From NCBI GenBank assembly GCA_963662175.1, contig OY759214.1, positions 77,202,037 to 77,266,036 of the forward strand: a stretch of DNA of 64,000 nt, in the 5' to 3' direction. Under the pieces are notes generated by a model. It was not told the origin of the DNA. It was given only the letters and a program-made list of their open reading frames with translations, and searched no databases. Every line of letters begins with the position of its first letter. Position 1 is the stretch's first letter. The position numbers were made by a program, and so were the translations under genes. Source of the stretch: Aradus depressus. Taxonomy: Eukaryota; Arthropoda; Insecta; Hemiptera; Aradidae. This document shows positions 1 through 10,139 of the stretch, piece after piece.

Positions 1-178
1 TTTTTTTGTTTATTTGTGATTCTAATCTTGATTTCCCCCCCATGTTTGTAGGCCATGATGATGATATAAAATATATCGAAACGTTGGCGTTTGAATAGTG
101 TTGCCTGTTTTCTTCCATCTTTGACTGCTCCTCAATATTCCTACAATTAGAATCTACAGTCTCTAATCAACATCTAAA
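1..178 (+). mobile_element. Penelope-like element family A, terminal fragment
   Basis: The stretch is closely similar to the reverse complement of about 53000-53110 and, for its last 90 bases, to 54118-54205. It carries a hammerhead-like core at 53-83 followed by GAAACG and a shared downstream segment containing TTTGAATAGTGTT and TTCTTCCATCTTTGACTG. Assignment to the Penelope-like group rests on the core motif and on the inverted arrangement of the two copies near 53-54 kb. No coding part is visible, and the left end is cut by the window edge. Confidence 0.45.
53..83 (+). ncRNA. hammerhead-ribozyme-like motif (degenerate)
   Basis: The order is ATGATGA, an extra T, a 5-bp stem GATAT/ATATC with an A-rich loop, then GAAACG. 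The paralogue at 53028-53060 has the intact CTGATGA box, so this copy has lost the first core base. It is probably not catalytic. Confidence 0.35.
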
Positions 179-345
179 ATGTTTTATGTGTATCTAGAAG
201 TCACATCTATTGATTTTCAGCCAAATCGGGCGAAGGGTAGTGGGAATTAGGGGAGGCTTAACACAAGAACTCTAATAATTGCCGTTGTAATGTTTTTCAA
301 AGTTCAATAAGAACGACAACTATTAATTTTCCGTGAAATCCATCG

Positions 346-418
346 AAAGAGCGCTTTGGTGGTCGGCGATATGACCTCTTATTTAAAGCCCGGGCATGAG
401 TCATAGTAACTAACACCC
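346..418 (+). mobile_element. SINE fragment (3' part)
   Basis: GAAAGAGCGCTTTGG, GATATGACCTC and AAAGCCCGGGCATGAGTCA match the 3' part of the tRNA-derived SINE seen in full near 41361-41720. The head is absent. Confidence 0.6.
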
Positions 419-519
419 GACAGAATGAATGTATTAACACAATATTTTTATGTGTATCCATAACCCCATTAAGACAACACCTACTAATTTTCAGCCGAAT
501 CAGCCAAAGGGACGGTGGC

Positions 520-558
520 GATTCCTGGGGTTTATCACAAAGAATAGTGATTGCCTAC
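520..558 (+). repeat. target-site duplication, left copy (39 bp)
   Basis: This 39-bp segment recurs at 5934-5972 with one mismatch (T at 534, G at 5949). Both copies lie inside D1 sequence. They bracket the LINE fragment and the LTR element nested in its tail. Confidence 0.7.
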
Positions 559-575
559 GTAATATATATATATAT

Positions 576-1469
576 TGTAATGTTCCATATTGTCCATTAC
601 ATGTAATATTTAAGAAATGGAAAATAAGATACTTAAATACAATCATTTTATTAGACCTAAGGAAGGTTACTGGGGGTTATCAAATCGATTTGTACCAGGG
701 TCGATATAGTATCAAAATATATCAATTCATTCATTTAAATTATGTAATAAAATTAAATGATAACCTAATAATGTGTTAACAATAAATGTAAGCAATTAGG
801 ATTGTATACGGGAATATGAAAGTGTTATAAAAAAAACCAGATGTTTAGTAGTTTAAAGGCTGTAAAAATTGTGGCCAATGAGAGAGCGGAATCCAAAACG
901 AGAGAGAAGTGGTCTGTCCCCTCGTGGGAGATGTGTGAGAGAACTGTGCAGAGAGAGATGGTTCAGTGAAAGTGAGTGTAGTGAATAGTAGAAAATGTCA
1001 GTGATTTCTTAAAAGCTGTGGTAAGAAGGAAGAAAGGTACTGAGGGGAAGTATCCCGGAGAACTCCAACCACAAAAGAAATGGAGAACACGACGATCATT
1101 AGCTAAAACACTTGGAATCCAGAAGAGAGGAGAAGACGTGGCCGCAATTTCGACAACCCATACGCAACTTACCACGTTGGAAACATCATTTCACCCACAG
1201 GCACAATAGAAGAAAAGAGAGATGTCCCGCAGGTTTAGTTAAATGTTGTGTAAACAAAAAAATCTCTATGTATGTAAAAATTTTGTGTTACTAACCCATA
1301 AAAACATGTCTTTATGAATTTTAAATATAAAAAAATGTAACAAATTATTCTTAAAGTCTTTTTTTTTATTTATAAAAAATTAAATATAACCAGGTCATAA
1401 TTTTTATATAAATTATAGATTATAAAATTTAAATTAGAATTCAAGTAGCGCAATAAGGGAAACGTTACA
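576..1469 (+). repeat. 5' LTR
   Basis: Positions 576-1397 match the 3' LTR with only a few differences: one inserted C near 838, one G/A change in GATGTGTGAG and one A/T near the end. From 1398 to 1469 the two LTRs diverge strongly before meeting again around AAGTAGCGCAAT. A TATAAAA-like run lies near 825-833. The end at 1469 was chosen because it gives TG...CA ends and the ATAT duplication. Confidence 0.85.
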
Positions 1470-1471
1470 AA

Positions 1472-1495
1472 TGTCGCTTCGAACAGGGATTTGAA
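1472..1495 (+). promoter_or_regulatory. candidate primer-binding site, tRNA-Lys-like
   Basis: Two bases after the 5' LTR, CGAACAGGGA with TTGAA matches the complement of the tRNA-Lys(UUU) 3' region, but the first bases TGTCGCTT deviate from TGGCGCC. A second candidate, TGGCGCCCGAA at 1512-1522, carries the exact acceptor-end complement. The two together look like one split or duplicated tRNA-Lys site. Confidence 0.5.
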
Positions 1496-1511
1496 ATATT
1501 AAATTTTTATA

Positions 1512-1522
1512 TGGCGCCCGAA
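1512..1522 (+). promoter_or_regulatory. second tRNA-Lys-like primer-binding candidate
   Basis: TGGCGCCCGAA is the complement of the 3' terminal bases of tRNA-Lys. It lies 42 bp inside the element, farther from the LTR end than is usual. Confidence 0.45.
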
Positions 1523-1609
1523 AAGAAATAATAAAAGAACTTATGTGTAATTTTGTAAAAATATTTGTAAAAATTAATTTCAAAACTGTATAAAAAGTTA
1601 GCGTCCAAA

Positions 1610-2548
1610 ATGGCCGACTATAATAGAGGTTCTCAGAGAACGAATCCGAACAATAATGGCGGACAAAATAGAGTAACTTATGATAATTGCCTTCAGCCGG
1701 AGAGTGAGGCGAATGTGAGTTTAAAAACAATGATGGAAATGATAATAAAAAATATGAACGTAAAATTTGAGCAACAATCAAAAAATTTTAATGAAGTAAA
1801 CGTAAAATTTGAACAACAATCCAAAAATTTTAATGAAATGAATTCAAAATTCGAGCAACAATTAAAACATTTTAATGAAATGAATTCAAAAATGGATGAA
1901 TTAAAGGAAGACGTAAGCATAAAATTTGAAAATGTAAAAAAGAATGTAAACAAACGTTTCGATGAAGTAAATAATGAGATTGATAAATTTAGTGATCAAA
2001 GTTTAGAAATAAATCATAAATGTGAACAATTAAATAATAAGATAGAAAGTGCGGTAGAAGCTGTCGAGAGTAAATTAAATCGAAATATGAGTGTAGAGGG
2101 ACAGGAAAATGGAGAAATAAAGGAAAATATAAACATCAATAAGGTGCTAGAGAAATTTAAATATATTACAATTCAAATAACAAATGGTAGTGTGGTGAAA
2201 AGACCGAATCATAATAAAAATAAAGAAACAAGGAAATTATACAATAAAAAAATCACAAACTTAAGAAAACATGAGATAAATAAAATTAAAAGTCCTAGAA
2301 AAATCGGATATCGAAAAACAAATTTTCATAGATGTGTAAATAAACATAACTATAACAAGTGTAAAAAACTTGAGTTCAAAAATAATCATAATAAAAATAA
2401 TTTGAAAAATTCGAAAACAAAATGGCTACGTCAAAGAAATAAACGAATAAAGAAAAAGATAAGTTTAAACATTAGTAACAAATTTAGAAAAATAGATAAT
2501 CGAAAACTAAATTATAAATATAAAAGAAAGAAAATAATAAGTGTTTAA
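1610..2548 (+). CDS. Gag-like coiled-coil ORF of the LTR element
   Basis: The 312-residue product starts at an ATG 141 bases after the 5' LTR, the normal place for gag. Residues 1-45 are polar and Asn/Gly-rich. Three tandem 14-residue repeats follow (about 51-64, 65-78 and 79-92, pattern KFEQQ..NFNEMN), encoded by 42-bp DNA repeats, and a heptad-like coiled-coil continues to about residue 155. Residues 185-312 are very rich in Lys, Arg and Asn. I see no CCHC zinc knuckle and no capsid major homology region. Coiled-coil oligomerisation followed by a basic nucleic-acid-binding tail would suit a structural RNA-packaging protein; that role is inference from position and composition. The frame is intact. 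Alternatively it is a decayed gag whose basic tail only reflects A-rich DNA read in one frame. Confidence 0.6.
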   Translation: MADYNRGSQRTNPNNNGGQNRVTYDNCLQPESEANVSLKTMMEMIIKNMNVKFEQQSKNFNEVNVKFEQQSKNFNEMNSKFEQQLKHFNEMNSKMDELKEDVSIKFENVKKNVNKRFDEVNNEIDKFSDQSLEINHKCEQLNNKIESAVEAVESKLNRNMSVEGQENGEIKENININKVLEKFKYITIQITNGSVVKRPNHNKNKETRKLYNKKITNLRKHEINKIKSPRKIGYRKTNFHRCVNKHNYNKCKKLEFKNNHNKNNLKNSKTKWLRQRNKRIKKKISLNISNKFRKIDNRKLNYKYKRKKIISV

Positions 2549-4640
2549 CCGATGAAATTTTGGATATTAAAAATTGCTTGTCTAGGATTATGATCTGGAA
2601 CTATAAAATGTAAACATAAAAATTAATAAAAAAAAAAAAATAAACATAGAAAGTATCAGTCAATATGTTAAATTTTGTCGAAATGAATAATTGCAAAATA
2701 AAATAATATAATTAAGTGATGGAAAAATGTACCTGAGTTAGTTTGCGTGTAAAATTTGAGTTAATAAAAATCAATAAAAAATTAATGTAAACAAAGAAGT
2801 TGTCACTCGAGATGTAAATAGGGTCTAATTAATAAATAATTGAAAGTAAAGAATAAATTAAACTAAAGTTAGAAATAAAAATATGGAGCGTAGTTAACAT
2901 GATATGTCAACCAAGTCTTTGCAAGTTGAACTGATAAATAGATAAAGGATAAGACAGCTGTTAGAGTCTTTTATGATAAACAACTGAAGTTTGTAAACAC
3001 GTCAAATAATTTTAATATTGATTGTGTATTTTATTTTATGGTATGTCTTGTTATTTTTAATATGATGTATGCTATTTTGTTGTATTAGAGTGGTTGTATT
3101 ATAAAATAGGTAATAATGACCAATTTTGGGTCTGAGACTGATTAAGAATATGATAGTGGGTGATGTTCTGTCATAGAATAAAAAAAAATTATATAATTAA
3201 ATTAGATGTAAATAATGTTTAGTTTACTCTGCACTCTGAACAGAAAATTTTTAAATGTTTTTAAATAAAAACATATTTATTTATTGAAATATTATATTTA
3301 TGGTGGTTATTTTATGGGAAATTTTATATAAGGGTTAGTCTCGAGTTGAACTATTTATTGATATTTATGCATGCGTTTTTTTTTTATGGTATTGGTGATA
3401 AAAATAAAAATAATAATAAAAAAAAAAATATTAGTGTAAAGGGTTTGTTATTGTTATTAAACCGTAATTGTCAACAACGTGGGCCCTGTTGATTTAAGGA
3501 GTTTGGCGTCCTTACGGAAACGAGCTATATTAACCCACAAATGGTTTTTGAGAGCGATAATCGCTAGTAGTCTCAGAATAATAAGTGATGAAATTAGAAC
3601 ATCCACATGGATGCATAGATTACAAACGTCATAAAATTTCAATCATAACCTTGTAAGTAATTCCGTATAATAATATAATAAAAAAAAAAATTTTGTAAGT
3701 GAAACGGGGAAAATGTTATAAGAATATTTTTTTTAAGAATATCATCTTAAAAGCATTATATAAAAATTAGTGCAGTAAATCAATAGGGAAAGTAAGTCGA
3801 AATAGTGTAAATAAAAGTAGTAAAAAAATAAAGGAATAATATAACCATAATAAAAGGAATTGAAGATATAAATAATTATCCGGGTTATGTCTAGTTGTTG
3901 TAGAAATGATGGAAATCAATAGACGAATTGAGAAAAGTAGCATTGATATTGGTAAATGGAATATTAAATAATAAATAAATATGGTAATGAAGGAAGTAAA
4001 TAAAAAAAAAAAAAAAAATATATAGATAATTGAAAGGAGAGAGGGAATTGTACTTTGAAATAGAAGGAAGGATTAAAGAATGAATATTAAAAATTTTTAG
4101 GCTTAGCCTATAGGTGGGAAGGAATTGGATTATGAGTATTTTATGGCAGTAGGCGAAGATCCAAGGAGATCAGGATGGTTAAGAGATACCAGGGAGATTA
4201 TTTAATAATTTTAGATTATATTTAGGAGTGTGGGTAAATTGTATGGCAAATTAATGATTAGTGTTGGAATTTTGAATGTAGAATTTGCGTATGGAGACTA
4301 GAGTAGTGGTAGATAGAAGAAATGAGAAGGTTAAAGTAATATATTTCAAGAAAATAAAGTAATATAAGAAAGTAAATCTAATATAACATTATGGTAAGAC
4401 GTAAACAAAATAATTAAATTGGATTTGTTACCTAATTGTTGTGTAATATTATTAAAGAGAGTTACCTTGAAGAATGTATTCCATAATAGACAAAAAAAAT
4501 TGTGTGTAATTAATTAATTATAGAAACTGGGTCACCATGTTATCTTGAGTCGCAAAGTTGTACATGTAATCATAAGATTATGAAATAGTTTGGTACTAAA
4601 CACTAATGTAAGCAAATGAATGATATATTTTGATATTTTT
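2549..4640 (+). other. internal non-coding region of the LTR element
   Basis: About 2.1 kb of very AT-rich sequence where pol would be expected. No retroviral-type motif is visible in any frame. A small patch of more balanced composition at about 3465-3640 has a 61-codon frame on the minus strand with no recognisable domain. Confidence 0.6.
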
Positions 4641-4652
4641 AGCAGAGGGCAA
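4641..4652 (+). promoter_or_regulatory. polypurine tract
   Basis: AGCAGAGGGCAA immediately precedes the TG of the 3' LTR, the position of the plus-strand primer in LTR elements. One C interrupts the purines. Confidence 0.6.
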
Positions 4653-5556
4653 TGTAATGTTCCATATTGTCCATTACATGTAATATTTAAGAAATGGAAA
4701 ATAAGATACTTAAATACAATCATTTTATTAGACCTAAGGAAGGTTACTGGGGGTTATCAAATCGATTTGTACCAGGGTCGATATAGTATCAAAATATATC
4801 AATTCATTCATTTAAATTATGTAATAAAATTAAATGATAACCTAATAATGTGTTAACAATAAATGTAAGCAATTAGGATTGTATACGGGAATATGAAAGT
4901 GTTATAAAAAAAACCCAGATGTTTAGTAGTTTAAAGGCTGTAAAAATTGTGGCCAATGAGAGAGCGGAATCCAAAACGAGAGAGAAGTGGTCTGTCCCCT
5001 CGTGGGAGATGTATGAGAGAACTGTGCAGAGAGAGATGGTTCAGTGAAAGTGAGTGTAGTGAATAGTAGAAAATGTCAGTGATTTCTTAAAAGCTGTGGT
5101 AAGAAGGAAGAAAGGTACTGAGGGGAAGTATCCCGGAGAACTCCAACCACAAAAGAAATGGAGAACACGACGATCATTAGCTAAAACACTTGGAATCCAG
5201 AAGAGAGGAGAAGACGTGGCCGCAATTTCGACAACCCATACGCAACTTACCACGTTGGAAACATCATTTCACCCACAGGCACAATAGAAGAAAAGAGAGA
5301 TGTCCCGCAGGTTTAGTTAAATGTTGTGTAAACAAAAAAATCTCTATGTATGTAAAAATTTTGTGTTACTAACCCATAAAAACATGTCTTTATGAATTTT
5401 AAATATAAAAAAATGTAACAAATTATTCTTAAAGTCTTTTTTTTTATTTATAAAAAATTATATATAACCAGGTCATCTAATAATCGTTATTGCATATAAT
5501 TATTATTCGTAAATTTAAATAAGAATTGCAAGTAGCGCAATTAAACGAGCGTCACA
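4653..5556 (+). repeat. 3' LTR
   Basis: The partner of 576-1469. It is near-identical over the first 822 bp, then its last 80 bp (5476-5556) differ from the 5' LTR both in sequence and in length (10 bp longer overall). It ends GCGTCACA and is followed by ATATATATGG of the host LINE tail. Confidence 0.85.
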
Positions 5557-5933
5557 ATATATATGGTGGGCTGGTCTATTACACCTAAGGACCTAAGCAT
5601 CCAGTGCTTTTATCCCTTCCCTGGAAGCGCTGGGCTTCCCCCTTATTATATTAACTCTATATTTATACTGTACTTTCCTACCTGAACCAAGTCCTTCATG
5701 GAGTGCTCAGTCTCCCAGTTTCCTTAATGAACCTAAGAATGCTCTCATAGTCCAATCTTCTAAAGTCTTCCTCTGCGATTACAACTCTACCAAAGATGTG
5801 GAATCTCATTCGCGCATATCCTGAGCAGATACCCAGGAAGTGTGCCGCCGTTTCGTCTTCTTCCCCACATCTATCGCAGGTAGGACTGTCCTTGACTCCC
5901 ACAGTGTGTACGTGTCTATATTTCTGATCATCA
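5557..5933 (-). pseudogene. 5'-truncated LINE, C-terminal end with CCHC-like motif
   Basis: Reading on the minus strand from about 5933, an open frame to 5696 gives a segment with TCDRCGEEDETAAHFL. This is the Cys/His motif found at the C-terminal end of many RNase-H-bearing or I/R1-type LINE ORF2 proteins, followed by about 45 residues and a stop. Sequence to the left is 3' UTR and runs into an AT-rich tail. The copy is flanked by the 39-bp duplication (520-558 and 5934-5972) and was later hit by the LTR element in its tail. The clade is uncertain because the reverse transcriptase is missing. Confidence 0.6.
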
Positions 5934-5972
5934 GATTCCTGGGGTTTAGCACAAAGAATAGTGATTGCCTAC
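5934..5972 (+). repeat. target-site duplication, right copy (39 bp)
   Basis: Matches 520-558 with one mismatch and is followed by D1 sequence continuing from copy 1. A 39-bp duplication is long for a LINE. Confidence 0.65.
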
Positions 5973-6214
5973 AGAATAAATTTATTGACAAGCATGTTTC
6001 TAATTGTATGACGTAATTCGATAAATGTCATTATTCTGTTCTTGTTTGCAAAAATATCGAAGTGGATCTCAATTTGTTCTGACGGAGTTGGTTTTTAATA
6101 AGAAACCGTGGATGAGGTTAGATTCTCAGATTATCTAGAAAGTCTTTTCTCATATATTGGCTACAAGTTTCCGTACATTCTTAACTGCAGACATAATTCC
6201 ATGAATGTCATTTC

Positions 6215-6355
6215 TGCATGAGGAAATCCGTCGAAAGGAAGAGGATTCAACTCAAGTACCGTAACAACTGCCGTTGTAATGAATGTATCGACACAAAATT
6301 TAGTATGAGGATTCAGAAGCTGGGGAAGTACATACCCGGTGGATACATCGACGAC
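6215..6355 (+). repeat. D1 repeat, terminal part
   Basis: A body unit (AACTGCCGTTGTAATGAATG, GACACAAAATTTAGTATGAG) is followed by the D1 terminal block GGGGAAGTACATACCCGGTG and a poly-T run. The 5990-6214 stretch between this and the D1 stub at 5973 shows nothing recognisable. Confidence 0.65.
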
Positions 6356-6932
6356 TTCTTTTTTTTTTTACCTTCTCGAGAATTTCCTAAACATATTGAT
6401 CTAGTACATCCAGAAATCTGGGAAAATCCGAGGTAGTCAATTTTCGAATGTAACTTATTTCACACTCACCCTAGGACATATGGGCCTTGCCAATGGACAA
6501 GATTTACATTGGTGAAGAAGACGATAGGACACAACTCACCTTAGACCCATCGTCTGACTTAAGTTCTAATGACCTCATTCGGGTCTCCCATTGAGGAAAT
6601 TGGATCGTAAATTAGGTGAAGAACCAAATTCAATTAGTGGCGGAGCGCCGAAATTGCTAAATTAGAAAGATAACGTCCAAGCAAAGAAGGCGAAGTCAAC
6701 CATGGAACACATCAGAAATTCTATTCATTTCAGAGCTTCATCATCATTGCAAAGATTCACTTAGTGTTTGTATGTTGATCTTAACACAGGTAGGAAGGCT
6801 TTCAGGGGAATCACCAATTAGTTAAGATGGTTCACCTAAATAGGGTAGGTAAACAGACAGAATGGGTAATACGAGTGTAGGAGCAGTAACGTTGATTCGT
6901 TAGTGTAGCTGAGTGCACAGAATAACGTAATA
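6356..6932. other. unassigned stretch
   Basis: No coding region or repeat recognised. A 72-codon frame ends at 6436, but its start lies in D1 and it has no recognisable content. Confidence 0.4.
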
Positions 6933-7323
6933 CACTAAAAAGCCCTCTTTATGGACACGTCTCCTTACGATTTTGCGATGTCCAGGCCCGAAGTATAGGA
7001 AAATAATGTATGTTTTACCCCCCTCGCAACGAACACCTCTCTAATGGACGTAGACAACCAATTTTCCGTCATCAAGAGATAAATTTACCTCTCCTAAGCG
7101 GACACACAACTTAAAATCCATAATAAATACTATTATTTGTATTTTATCTAATTATCTATTGTTCGTTACCTATACAATATATACATATTATGTAGTATTA
7201 AACATAAAAACAAATTTATATGTACTGATAATTTTTTTTTAAACCCTCCTCCTCAACGGACACCCTTCTGCAACGGACATTTTTCTAGCTCCCGTGACTG
7301 TCCGTTGCAGAAGCACTTTACTG
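6933..7323. mobile_element. pogo/Tigger-like MITE
   Basis: Imperfect terminal inverted repeats start CACTAAAAAG on the left and CAGTAAAGTG on the right (reverse complement). Both are followed by segments with GGACA typical of pogo/Tigger ends. A TA dinucleotide flanks each side (6931-6932, 7324-7325). At 391 bp with no ORF, it is non-autonomous. Confidence 0.6.
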
Positions 7324-7325
7324 TA

Positions 7326-8014
7326 TATACGGAAGAGAAACTCCAGTCTATAAAGTGAATCTTCAGGTTGTAGCTATATCAGTTAATCTTAATAGTCTTT
7401 TTATTTTAGGTAAACATTGCACCGCCGTGCGAAGTTTCTGGGAGAGATTTTAAAATTGCCTCGCGTTTTGTTATGACATGCACGACGATGCGTTCGCTAA
7501 ACTCTCATACTTCACCGATTGGCAGCATTCGTTGGAGTCCAAACTTTAAGAAAGCGTAATTTGAATCCGAATAACTGAAGCTTTCTATATCCTTGTCTTG
7601 ACTGTAATGATTGTCTTTGGTGGAGTTGTTATACATTTTTTTTAAAAATAAGGTACATTAGATCGCACTTTTGGGGGGGGGGGGGGCACCGGACGTTCGG
7701 GGTGGGGTCGTGCCTATCCCTGCTCCCTCTAGCTACAATATATATATCAAACATATCTAGGAGGTCTTACATGTATATCTTGGGGTCGACTATGGCGCCA
7801 CAATGAAGCACAACCCCTAGCCTGAACTAGAAATAGTACCATGCTTTTAGCATTGAGTTTCACACCCCTGGATGAGAGACCCTTCACTACAGCAATACAT
7901 TTTTACCTCTCTTAAGACCTACTGTTAAGTCGCGGGTTTGAGTGTGGGTGAATTCGGGAACACGCCGAGACAATCGATAGGAGTCGGCGGGACTCTTGAA
8001 CGACATGAGTCAGT
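7326..8014. other. unassigned stretch with a 14-G run
   Basis: Nothing coding is seen. A run of 14 G at 7673-7686 is followed by a G/C-rich patch. No repeat family recognised. Confidence 0.4.
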
Positions 8015-8780
8015 AAGCAGTTGGGCACCACGCGGGGTGGACTGAGTTGGTTGAGTTGGCTGTTACCACGCGGGTATAAAGTGAGTCGTCTCTTAACAAC
8101 GAGAGGGACCAGTTGCTCGCCACGCGGGGTGGACTGAGAGTCTGGGTCGAGCCAGCACGCGGTGTGCGGAATGGATTCGTCCTTATTACCACGCGGGTAT
8201 AAGGTGAGTCGTTAGTTACCATGCGGAAGTGAGTTGCTTATTACCACGCGGGTATAAGGTGAGTCGTTAGTTACCATGCGGAAGTGAGTTGCTTATTACC
8301 ACGCGGGTATAAAGTGAGTCGTCTCTTAACAACGAGAGGGACCAGTTGCTCGCCACGCGGGGTGGACTGAGAGTCTGGGTCGAGCCAGCACGCGGTGTGC
8401 GGAATGGATTCGTCCTTATTACCACGCGGGTATAAGGTGAGTCGTTAGTTACCATGCGGAAGTGAGTTGTTTATTACCACGCGGGTATAAGGTGAGTCGT
8501 TAGTTACCATGCGGAAGTGAGTTGCTTATTACCACGCGGGTATAAAGTGAGTCGTCTCTTAACAACGAGAGGGACCAGTTGCTCGCCACGCGGGGTGGAC
8601 TGAGAGTCTGGGTCGAGCCAGCACGCGGTGTGCGGAATGGATTCGTCCTTATTACCACGCGGGTATAAGGTGAGTCGTCTGTTACCAAGCACAGTAAGTG
8701 AGTGACTTGTGTAGTTCCCACGCGGTATGGGACTTATTATTGAACAACTGACTTTGTGTTCGTTACCACGCGGTTTTGTA
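8015..8780. repeat. GC-rich minisatellite, 233-bp period with CCACGCGG boxes
   Basis: Units start at about 8111, 8344 and 8577 (AGTTGCTCGCCACGCGG), exactly 233 bp apart, with partial units on both sides. Each unit contains five or six sub-modules of about 25-40 bp, most carrying CCACGCGG or CCATGCGG followed by a GAGT-rich segment. Composition is far more GC- and CpG-rich than the surroundings. Since 233 is not a multiple of three, the short open frames on the minus strand are not a repeated protein. Confidence 0.85.
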
Positions 8781-8959
8781 ATAAGGGTGTTGACCAAATA
8801 AATATATCTGTTGCTCTACTCTAAGTTCTCATTAACCTGTACCCAAACCCAACAACTTCCTATATCAAATACTTAACATTTTGCACTATATGTAGAAATG
8901 CTTGCAATTAAACTCAACGCCAAAGAGTTCCTAACAGTTACTGCTCCTTAATAATTACA

Positions 8960-9075
8960 AATTCAATACCACATATTAATTATCAACAGAACCGGCCGAA
9001 GAGAAGGGGTATTTGATTAATTCTTGCTGGGGAAGTATATAACTGGTGATTCACCGACGACTTTTTTTCTCCTTA
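8960..9075 (+). repeat. D1 repeat, terminal part
   Basis: Ends with CTGGGGAAGTATATAACTGG, TGATTCACCGACGAC and a poly-T run, the same terminal block as at 6329 and 58091. Confidence 0.6.
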
Positions 9076-9364
9076 ATCTTAGGAGGGAAAAGTTAATAAG
9101 TTGATAATTAAAAATTAAGTGGTGAGCCAGTTCTTGAGTGACTTAAATCTTTAACCCGAGACGCAGCGAAACTTAAATTGGTTTCCCGACGTTACATCAC
9201 ATTAGCGCCACTTCTTGTTCTCATTTAACTTTTACCACTTTTTTTTTTTCTATTAAATTCCACACAGATTTTCTTATCTTGAAAAATAGTCTTCGATGAG
9301 GCTAACATTCTCATGTTCATTACTTTTATTACTAAATAGATGGAACTTATGAATAAATACGAGT

Positions 9365-9755
9365 AGAAGGTTACACGATTTCCCCCGGAGTAACTTTTAG
9401 CAGTTCAGTAACTAATTTTTGACCGATAACATAACTTCCCTGGGGAAGTAAAGGCGTTGGTGAATCAAAATAAAATTTCATGTCGATACATTCATTAGGT
9501 ACATTGTCAGTTAAGAGGATTTTTGAGTGGATATCCGATACCACCTTAATCAATAGAAAGAATTCTGGAAAAACATATAAAATTTTGTGTCGATACATTC
9601 ATTCTATGGATCCTGTTCACAGGCACACAGAAATTTATTTATTTCATTTTTGGGATTTTCCATGGAATATTCGAATTTCTCACTGATTACATAACATCCA
9701 TTCGGCTCGTATAATAATAATAATAATTAATTAATTTCCGTTGGGGAAGTAAAAA

Positions 9756-9757
<2 letters not shown>
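9365..9757 (-). repeat. two D1 copies, minus orientation
   Basis: A first end block (TTTTGACCGATAACATAACT then CCCTGGGGAAGTA, ending about 9450) is followed by body units with GTCGATACATTCATT and a second end block near 9690-9750 (GATTACATAAC and GGGGAAGTAAA). Confidence 0.6.

Positions 9758-9759
<2 letters not shown>

Positions 9760-9813
<54 letters not shown>
9760..9813. repeat. (TA)n microsatellite
   Basis: About 27 uninterrupted TA units directly after a D1 end. Confidence 0.95.
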
Positions 9814-9815
<2 letters not shown>

Positions 9816-10139
9816 ATACATTCGACAAAGGCTTATAAGCGGGGTGCGGGGAGGGCGGGGGGTTAGTCGTGGGTGTGTATTGAGGGGGAAAGCGCAGGTC
9901 GCCCTTTCATATTTTAAAACCAATTTTTGGGCCCCTTTTGACCCCCCCTCCGGTATGCCACTTTTTCAACAAAATAATACCATAACTATTATTATGGAGT
10001 AGTTCCATATTTAGAATTAAAGTAAACATAGAATGGTGAAAATCGATCTATTGGGTGTTGTTATGTATTCTATGTTGACCACATATTTTACTACCTCATA
10101 TGAAGATATATATAAAGAAGAATATAGATAAACAAACAC
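9814..10139. other. unassigned stretch
   Basis: A G-rich patch lies at 9838-9890, then AT-rich sequence. Nothing recognised. Confidence 0.4.

Larger units (their letters stand above)
183..558 (+). repeat. D1 dispersed repeat, copy 1 left part
   Basis: D1 is the most frequent repeat in the window. Its body repeats a unit of roughly 130-150 bp containing AATAACTGCCG, ATGAATGTATCGACACAAAA and TTTTCAGCCAAATCGGCCAA. This copy holds two body units separated by a SINE piece (346-418). It is then broken at 558 by the nested LINE plus LTR insertion and resumes at 5973 with AGAATAAATTTATTGAC, which matches the expected D1 continuation. Confidence 0.7.
576..5556 (+). mobile_element. non-autonomous LTR retrotransposon with Gag-like ORF
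   Basis: The element has directly repeated LTRs of 894 and 904 bp that begin TGTAATG and end TTACA or TCACA, so the ends are TG...CA with a short TGTAA/TTACA inverted repeat. A 4-bp ATAT duplication flanks it (572-575 and 5557-5560), although the target is itself an AT tract. A primer-binding-site candidate follows the 5' LTR and a purine-rich tract precedes the 3' LTR. The internal region of about 3.2 kb has one 312-codon ORF and no protease, reverse transcriptase, RNase H or integrase that I can see. It would therefore depend on another element for pol functions. It sits in the AT tail of a LINE fragment. Confidence 0.85.

Noticed and set aside
963..1294. short frames in the 5' LTR, repeated at 5041-5372
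   Set aside because: They duplicate because the LTR is duplicated; overlapping frames on both strands with no domain.
8010..8797. repeated minus-strand peptides in the 233-bp array
   Set aside because: The period is not a multiple of three, so frames shift between units; Arg/Ser-rich content follows from the DNA repeat.
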